Positions 6,805 through 11,282 of a stretch of 11,282 bases of DNA are shown in pieces. Below the pieces are notes generated by a model. The model ran no database searches. It was not told where the DNA came from and worked only from the letters and a program-made list of their open reading frames with translations. Made by a program: the position numbers and the translations under genes. This DNA is from Thiobacillus sp. (GTDB taxonomy: Bacteria; Pseudomonadota; Gammaproteobacteria; Burkholderiales; Thiobacillaceae). The stretch covers positions 1 to 11,282 of the forward strand of contig JAIWOL010000162.1 of assembly GCA_020216925.1 (NCBI GenBank). Direction: 5' to 3'. Numbering within the stretch: position 1 is the first letter of the stretch; every line of letters begins with the position of its first letter.

Positions 6805-8244
6805 ATGAACTACCTGCCCATCTTCCTTGACCTGCGTGGCCGGCACTGCCTGGTCGTCGGCGGCTGTGAAACCTCGGCACGCAAGGCCGAACTGCTGCTG
6901 CGGGCCGGGGCGCACGTCGATGTGGTCGCGCATGAGCTGCATGCCGGCTGGTCACGCCTGCCGCACGCCGAGCGGGTGCGGCGTGTGGCCGATCAGTTCA
7001 GTCCCGCCCTGCTCGACGGCAAGGACGCCGTCATCGTGGTCGAAGAAAATTCGCAGACGGCGCAGGCCATCGCCGACGCCGCGCGTGCGCGCCACATTCC
7101 CGTCAATGTCGCGGACAAGCCCGCCCTGTGCAGCTTCATCCTGCCGTCGATCATCGACCGCTCGCCCATCGTGGTTGCCGTATCGTCGGGCGGCGAATCG
7201 CCGGTGCTGGCGCGCCTGTTGCGCGCCCGGCTCGAAACGCTGATACCTGCGGCCTATGGCCGTCTTGCCACGCTTGCGTCAAGCGTCAAAGATCGCGTAC
7301 GCGCCAGTATCAAACCCGAACAGCGCCGCGCCTTCTGGGAAAAGGTATTCCTGTCGCCGGTGGCGGAAATGGTCTTCTCCGGCCGTGAGGCCGAAGCCGA
7401 AAAACAGCTCGAAGACATGATCGCCAACGCCAGCACCCAAGATATCAGCCGGGGCGAGGTCTATCTCGTCGGCGCCGGCCCCGGCAACCCCGATCTCCTC
7501 ACCTTCCGCGCGCTGCGTCTCATGCAGCAGGCGGACGTGATCGTCCATGACCGCCTCGTGTCGCAGCCCATCCTCGACATGTGCCGCCGCGACGCCGAGC
7601 GCATCTACGTGGGCAAAGAGCGCGACGACCACGCCGTACCGCAAGACCAGATCAACCTCCTGCTGGTGAAACTTGCCAAGGAAGGCAAGCGCACCCTGCG
7701 CCTGAAGGGCGGCGACCCCTTCATCTTCGGGCGCGGCGGCGAAGAAATCGAAACCCTGGTCGAACACGGCGTGCCCTTCCAGGTGGTCCCGGGCATCACG
7801 GCCGCCGCCGGCGTCGCCTCGTACGCCGGCATTCCGCTCACCCACCGCGATTACGCGCAGTCGGTGTCCTTCGTCACCGGGCATCTCAAGGACAACACCT
7901 TCAACCTCAACTGGGAAGGCATCGCTCGCCACGACCAGACCATCGTCATCTACATGGGGCTGAAAGGCCTGCCGCTGCTGTGCGATGCGCTGGTCAAACA
8001 CGGCCTGGACCCGAGCACGCCGGCGGCCATCGTCCAGCATGGCACGCTGCCCACCCAGCGCGTCATCACGGGTGATCTCTCCACCCTCACCGAACTGGCC
8101 GAGGCTGCCAAACTCAAGGCACCCACGCTCATCATCGTCGGCAATGTCGTCAAGCTGCGTGAAAAGCTGGGCTGGTTCCACCCTGAAACCCACGGCGAGC
8201 AGGCGTGCCGTACGCCGCTCGAAGCGCCCGACCACCTGCGCTGA
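6805..8244 (+). CDS. cysG: CysG, trifunctional siroheme synthase
   Basis: The product is 479 residues, close to Escherichia coli CysG. The N-terminal CysGB part (about 1-210) is the precorrin-2 dehydrogenase and ferrochelatase; it has the Rossmann loop VVGGCETSARKA (17-28), NVADKP with the catalytic-type Asp104, and AVSSGGESPVLARLL with Ser128 at the site phosphorylated in Salmonella. The C-terminal CysGA part (about 217-457) is uroporphyrinogen III methyltransferase, with VGAGPGNPDLLT (222-233), YDRLVS-like VHDRLVS (247-253), RLKGGDPFIFGRGGEE (299-314), PGITAA (329-334) and PLTHRDYAQSV (344-354). Together they make siroheme from uroporphyrinogen III with SAM, NAD and iron. Placement right after dsrR points to supplying siroheme for DsrAB and DsrN. 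One glycine of the dinucleotide loop is Cys21 here, which is unusual. Confidence 0.95.
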   Translation: MNYLPIFLDLRGRHCLVVGGCETSARKAELLLRAGAHVDVVAHELHAGWSRLPHAERVRRVADQFSPALLDGKDAVIVVEENSQTAQAIADAARARHIPVNVADKPALCSFILPSIIDRSPIVVAVSSGGESPVLARLLRARLETLIPAAYGRLATLASSVKDRVRASIKPEQRRAFWEKVFLSPVAEMVFSGREAEAEKQLEDMIANASTQDISRGEVYLVGAGPGNPDLLTFRALRLMQQADVIVHDRLVSQPILDMCRRDAERIYVGKERDDHAVPQDQINLLLVKLAKEGKRTLRLKGGDPFIFGRGGEEIETLVEHGVPFQVVPGITAAAGVASYAGIPLTHRDYAQSVSFVTGHLKDNTFNLNWEGIARHDQTIVIYMGLKGLPLLCDALVKHGLDPSTPAAIVQHGTLPTQRVITGDLSTLTELAEAAKLKAPTLIIVGNVVKLREKLGWFHPETHGEQACRTPLEAPDHLR

Positions 8245-8246
8245 GC

Positions 8247-9068
8247 ATGGCCCAGGCGCAGTCTCGCCCGGCGCTCGATGCGCATGAGGCCGTCGAGGCG
8301 CAGGCGGCGCAGATGCGGCGTGACGGCCGTCACATTGCCCCCGTGCTCTGGCGCGGCGCGCCCGCCTGGCTCAAGCTGGCTGTGCCGCAGCCGCCTGCCT
8401 GGCGCTATCAGCTGCTCGCCGGCGCGGCGAAGGCGCTGGGGCAACCTGCCATGCAGCCGGTGCGGCCCCATGGGGGCAATGCTGGCCTGCGCATCGAGGC
8501 GCGCCGCATCCGCGCACTGGGCGCGGCCCACCTTCGTGCGCCCGACATTCTCGACGAAGCCGACGACTGGTTGCTGCTGTCCGATCTGGGCCAGCTCACG
8601 CTCGAATCGCTGATCCGACGCGCAGACGCCGGCGAGCGCCTGGACTGGTGGCAGCGTGGCGCGGACTACATCCTGCAGGCGCATCGCGCAGAGCAGTATC
8701 TCAGCCAAGCCTTTGCGCGCAATTTTGTCTGGTCGGATGAAGCGGGCCTGGGAGCAATCGATTTCGAGGACGATGCGCTTTCCGCCATGTCGCTCGCCGA
8801 TGCGCAGGTGCGTGACTGGTTGCCTTACCTGTTTTCGAGTGTGATGTATTTCGAGGATCGCCTGCCGGTGCTGTGTGCGGCACTGGGCGAGCGGTTGCAG
8901 CAGGAAACGCCGGCCGTGCGCGACGGGCTGGCCACCGCCTTGCGCCGTACGGCGTGGTTGCGTGTGGCACGCTGGCTGCCGGCACGCATGCAGCGCACCG
9001 ATGTGCGCAAGACCCGCTGTTTTGGCGATTTTGCACGCCTGTGCGCGCAGCGCGTGCAGCGTCAGTAA
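8247..9068 (+). CDS. Kinase-fold-like protein (lipopolysaccharide kinase/BUD32 type), probably catalytically degenerate
   Basis: The product is 273 residues, with no signal peptide or membrane segment, so probably cytoplasmic. Several positions fit the protein kinase-like fold: Lys43 in AWLKLA (strand 3 lysine), Glu84 in IEARRIRALGAAHLRAP (helix C), a hinge-like LLLSDLG (109-115), Asn159 in FARNF, and Asp172 in IDFEDD (metal-binding DFG/DFE). The HGD-type catalytic aspartate, five residues before the asparagine in related kinases, aligns with Gln154 in YLSQAFARN, so activity is doubtful. ATG 8247 lies two bases after the cysG stop, suggesting co-transcription; an in-frame ATG at 8205 would overlap cysG by 40 bases. 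The family assignment is weak pattern matching. A role in siroheme or envelope metabolism would be guesswork. Confidence 0.72.
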   Translation: MAQAQSRPALDAHEAVEAQAAQMRRDGRHIAPVLWRGAPAWLKLAVPQPPAWRYQLLAGAAKALGQPAMQPVRPHGGNAGLRIEARRIRALGAAHLRAPDILDEADDWLLLSDLGQLTLESLIRRADAGERLDWWQRGADYILQAHRAEQYLSQAFARNFVWSDEAGLGAIDFEDDALSAMSLADAQVRDWLPYLFSSVMYFEDRLPVLCAALGERLQQETPAVRDGLATALRRTAWLRVARWLPARMQRTDVRKTRCFGDFARLCAQRVQRQ

Positions 9069-9069
9069 G

Positions 9070-10761
9070 TCAGTGCGACGCCGGCCGCAGTCCGGCTTCC
9101 ACGTGCTGCATCATGCTCGCCGCCAGTTCGCGTTCGCCTTCGAGCACATCCACGCCCTGTTCACGGCGCAGCAAGTCGGCCTCTTCCGCATTGTGGCTGC
9201 GTGCCACCACGTGAATGCGCGGGTTCAGCGTACGGGCAATCTCGATCATCTTGCGCGCTTCGAAGGTGTCGGGTGTGGCAATCACCAGCATCTGCGCCCG
9301 CGCAACGTGCGCCTGGATCAGCACCGCCGCATCGGTCGCGTCACCCGCCACGGCGTGCATGCCCTTGGCACGCAGGGCCTCCACCGCCTCGCGCTGCTGC
9401 TCGGCGATCACACAGAGCGTGCTATTCCTGGCCAGCGATTCGGCAATATGCCGGCCCACCCGGCCATAGCCCACCAGCACCACATGGTGGGTCAGCGTTT
9501 CCGATGGCAGGGTGGCGGGCAATTCGGCGAGTGGATCATCACGTGTCTCCAGCCGGCGATACAACTGTGAGCGCTTGCGCAGCCAGCCCTGCAGGGGCTC
9601 GATGGCGCTGAACAGCAGCGGGTTGAGCGCAATCGAAATCAGCGCGCCGGCGAGTATCAGGCTTTGCCCTTCGTCGGGCAGTACGCCCAGCGCCACGCCC
9701 AGGCCCACCAGAATGAACGAGAACTCGCCGATCTGCGCGAGGCTCGCCGATACCGTGAGCGCCGTGCCCAGCGGGTAACGCAATGCCAGCACCAGCAGAG
9801 CCGCCGCCAGCGATTTGCCGAACACGATGATGGCCACCACCGCCAGTACGCGCAGCGGCTCTTCCACCAGAATGTTCGGGTCGAACAGCATGCCCACCGA
9901 TACGAAGAACAGCACCGCAAACGCATCGCGCAGCGGCAGCGATTCTTCCGCCGCGCGGTAGGCCAGCGAGGATTCGCGCAGCACCATGCCGGCGAAGAAG
10001 GCCCCCAGGGCAAACGACACCCCGAACAGGGCAGACGACCCGTAGGCAATGCCCAGTGCCGCAGCCACCACGCACAGCGTGAACAATTCCCGCGAGCCCG
10101 TGCGGGCCACCTGCCACAACAGCCAGGGGAACAGGCGACGTCCGCCCACCAGCATCAGCGCAATGAACAGAGCCACCTGGGCCAGGGTCAGCCCCAGCGT
10201 CACCAGCAGGGATTCGTTGGGCGCGGATTCGCCAGCCGACATGCTCGCCAGAGGCGGTAACAGCACCAGCACCAGCACCATCACCAGATCTTCCACCACC
10301 AGCCAGCCCACCGCGATACGGCCATTGGGCGTATCGAGTGCGCCCCGGCTTTCTAGCGCCTTGAGCAGCACCACCGTACTGGCCACCGACAGGGCCAGGC
10401 CAAACACGATGCCGGCCATCAGACTCCAGCCCCAGAATGTGGCCAGGCCCCAGCCCATGGCCGTGGCCGTGGCAATCTGCACCACCGCACCCGGCAGGGC
10501 AATCTTCTTCACCGACATCAGATCGTCGAGCGAAAAATGCAGGCCCACGCCAAACATCAGCAGCATCACGCCAATCTCCGCAAGCTGGCCCGCCAGCGCC
10601 GTATCCGCGATGAAGCCCGGGGTGTGGGGCCCCAGCAGGATGCCGGCCAGCAAATAGCCCACCAGCGTAGGCAGGCGCAACTTGGCGGCAGCGAATCCGA
10701 AAATCAGCGCCAGCCCGAATGCGGCGGCAATGGTGGTGATGAGTTCAACGTTGTGCGGCAT
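9070..10761 (-). CDS. YbaL/KefB-type cation:proton antiporter (CPA2) with TrkA-N domain
   Basis: The product is 563 residues, like E. coli YbaL. Residues about 6-390 form the multi-helix Na+/H+ exchanger domain, with LVGYLLAGILLGPHTPGF (33-50), LMLFGVGLHFSL-like LLMFGVGLHFSL (67-78), VVEDLVMV (155-162) containing the membrane acidic pair, and LPLRDAFAVLFFVSVGMLFDP (275-295). The cytoplasmic C-terminal part (about 424-540) is an RCK/TrkA-N nucleotide-binding domain with VLVGYGRVG (428-436) and a downstream AGDATD. Members exchange K+ or Na+ for protons across the inner membrane and can be gated by bound nucleotide. ATG at 10761 is chosen because the protein then begins like YbaL (MPHNVELITT); upstream in-frame ATGs at 10800 and 10842 give extensions not typical of the family. 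No clear Shine-Dalgarno is seen. The gene converges on the plus-strand gene with one base between stops. Confidence 0.93.
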   Translation of the reverse strand: MPHNVELITTIAAAFGLALIFGFAAAKLRLPTLVGYLLAGILLGPHTPGFIADTALAGQLAEIGVMLLMFGVGLHFSLDDLMSVKKIALPGAVVQIATATAMGWGLATFWGWSLMAGIVFGLALSVASTVVLLKALESRGALDTPNGRIAVGWLVVEDLVMVLVLVLLPPLASMSAGESAPNESLLVTLGLTLAQVALFIALMLVGGRRLFPWLLWQVARTGSRELFTLCVVAAALGIAYGSSALFGVSFALGAFFAGMVLRESSLAYRAAEESLPLRDAFAVLFFVSVGMLFDPNILVEEPLRVLAVVAIIVFGKSLAAALLVLALRYPLGTALTVSASLAQIGEFSFILVGLGVALGVLPDEGQSLILAGALISIALNPLLFSAIEPLQGWLRKRSQLYRRLETRDDPLAELPATLPSETLTHHVVLVGYGRVGRHIAESLARNSTLCVIAEQQREAVEALRAKGMHAVAGDATDAAVLIQAHVARAQMLVIATPDTFEARKMIEIARTLNPRIHVVARSHNAEEADLLRREQGVDVLEGERELAASMMQHVEAGLRPASH

Positions 10762-10949
10762 AGGGCGATAACCGGCTTGCGCGTCGGCACAAGTGGACAT
10801 GAACAGGTTGCCCCGAGTGTACCCGACACCCGGCGTGATCATTCGTCAGGGAAGCAACCCGGTTGGCGTGCGCCCATGCCTGCAATCGACGACAATGCTG
10901 CGTGCACCATATGCCATGTCGCCGTTGTTCAATTCAGGAGACTCATTCC
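10762..10949. promoter_or_regulatory. Divergent intergenic region between antiporter and OmpA-like genes
   Basis: These 188 bases must hold the promoters of both flanking genes, which point away from each other. On the minus strand TACACT (complement of 10816-10821) is a possible -10 box; if used, transcription would begin downstream of the far ATG at 10842 and favour the starts at 10800 or 10761. No good -35 partner is seen. On the plus strand I see no convincing sigma-70 pair, only a strong ribosome-binding site, AGGAGA at 10936-10941, eight bases before the OmpA-like ATG. Confidence 0.3.
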
Positions 10950-11282
10950 ATGCGTATGACCACCCCATTTCGCGCCATTGCCGCGCTTGCCTTGACGCTG
11001 GGTGCCCTGCATGCCCACGCCCAGGCCGGTCGTTTCTACGACCCCAGCAACGCCGCCAGCGCAACCGGCTTCACCATCGGGCACGAGCTGTTTCGCACCA
11101 TCGGCTGTCCGGGACGCGAGCTCCTCGGCGTGCCTTGAGCCATAGCCGACCAGGACGGTGACGGCGTGCCCGACACCCAGGACAAATGCCCCGCTGTTGC
11201 CGCGCGCACGCCGGATGGCTGCCCGGCTGCCGCGCCCGCACAGGCTGCGCCGGTCGCGCCCACGCCCGTCGCCGCGCCTGCT
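10950..11282 (+). pseudogene. OmpA-family outer membrane protein with TSP type 3 repeat, in-frame TGA at codon 63, truncated by window end
   Basis: A clear start (AGGAGA eight bases before ATG 10950) leads into a signal peptide with basic RMTTPFR and hydrophobic AIAALALTLGALHAHAQA (cleavage near residue 26). The mature part, with FYDP, SATGFTIGHELFRTIGCPGR, resembles the N terminus of betaproteobacterial OmpA-like proteins. Codon 63 is TGA (11136-11138). The same frame then continues without another stop to the window end and encodes DQDGDGVPDTQDKCP (67-81), a calcium-binding thrombospondin type 3 repeat usual in these proteins, followed by an alanine-proline-rich linker. The C-terminal peptidoglycan-binding OmpA domain would lie outside the window. 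The gene is therefore one coding frame broken by a nonsense codon, a base-call error, or, much less likely, a recoded TGA. If the stop is real, only a 62-residue product is made. Confidence 0.65.

Noticed and set aside
7279..8235. Open frame of 318 codons on the minus strand opposite cysG
   Set aside because: It is a shadow of the intact CysG frame, with no motif or ribosome-binding site.
9664..10260. Plus-strand open frame of 198 codons rich in Gln, Arg and His opposite the antiporter
   Set aside because: It is the reverse image of hydrophobic codons in the transporter; no ribosome-binding site or domain.
10258..10290. Short CAGCACCAGCACC tandem-like repeat
   Set aside because: It encodes the MVLVLVLL membrane stretch of the antiporter on the minus strand and is explained by codon use.
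1..11282. Search for mobile elements, CRISPR repeats, tRNA or rRNA
   Set aside because: No transposase, integrase, terminal inverted repeats, direct-repeat arrays or RNA gene signatures were seen.

Overview
The window reads as a chromosomal piece of a GC-rich, sulfur-oxidising betaproteobacterium. A Thiobacillus-like chemolithotroph is my inference, from the reverse-type dsr gene order, the full-length CysG, and an OmpA-type protein with a thrombospondin type 3 calcium repeat. It enters the cluster in the last part of dsrK and continues dsrL-dsrJ-dsrO-dsrP-dsrN-dsrR-cysG on the plus strand. Most spacings are very short, and two junctions (dsrJ/dsrO and dsrN/dsrR) overlap through ATGA, as in a co-transcribed, translationally coupled operon.

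Positions 1-5000 encode electron-transfer parts of sulfite reductase-based sulfur oxidation. DsrK (HdrD-like, non-cubane iron-sulfur protein) and DsrP (NrfD-like membrane protein) belong to the transmembrane DsrMKJOP complex, with periplasmic triheme DsrJ and Tat-exported four-cluster ferredoxin DsrO. DsrL is the cytoplasmic GltD-like flavoprotein that links DsrAB to NAD(P)H. Positions 5001-8244 are the cofactor side. DsrN is a CobB-like amidase predicted to turn siroheme into the siroamide of DsrAB, DsrR is a cysteine-free relative of A-type iron-sulfur carriers, and CysG makes siroheme from uroporphyrinogen III. Only 38 bases separate dsrP from dsrN; they can form alternative hairpins over the dsrN ribosome-binding site and start codon, and a 12-bp perfect hairpin lies just inside dsrN.

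At 8247-9068 a small gene, packed right behind cysG, encodes a kinase-fold-like protein whose catalytic-loop aspartate appears to be lost. It converges, with one base between stop codons, on a minus-strand gene for a YbaL/KefB-type cation:proton antiporter with a C-terminal TrkA-N domain (9070-10761). A divergent intergenic region (10762-10949) leads to the start of an OmpA-family outer-membrane protein. Its reading frame has a TGA at codon 63, where family knowledge leads me to expect cysteine, and it runs off the window end.

The dsr genes are a known system. The parts that most deserve a second look are the dsrP/dsrN structured junction, the Gly-to-Cys change in the CysG dinucleotide-binding loop, the degenerate kinase-like protein tied to cysG, and the in-frame TGA in the OmpA-like gene. 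No tRNA, rRNA, CRISPR array, insertion sequence or integrase was seen.
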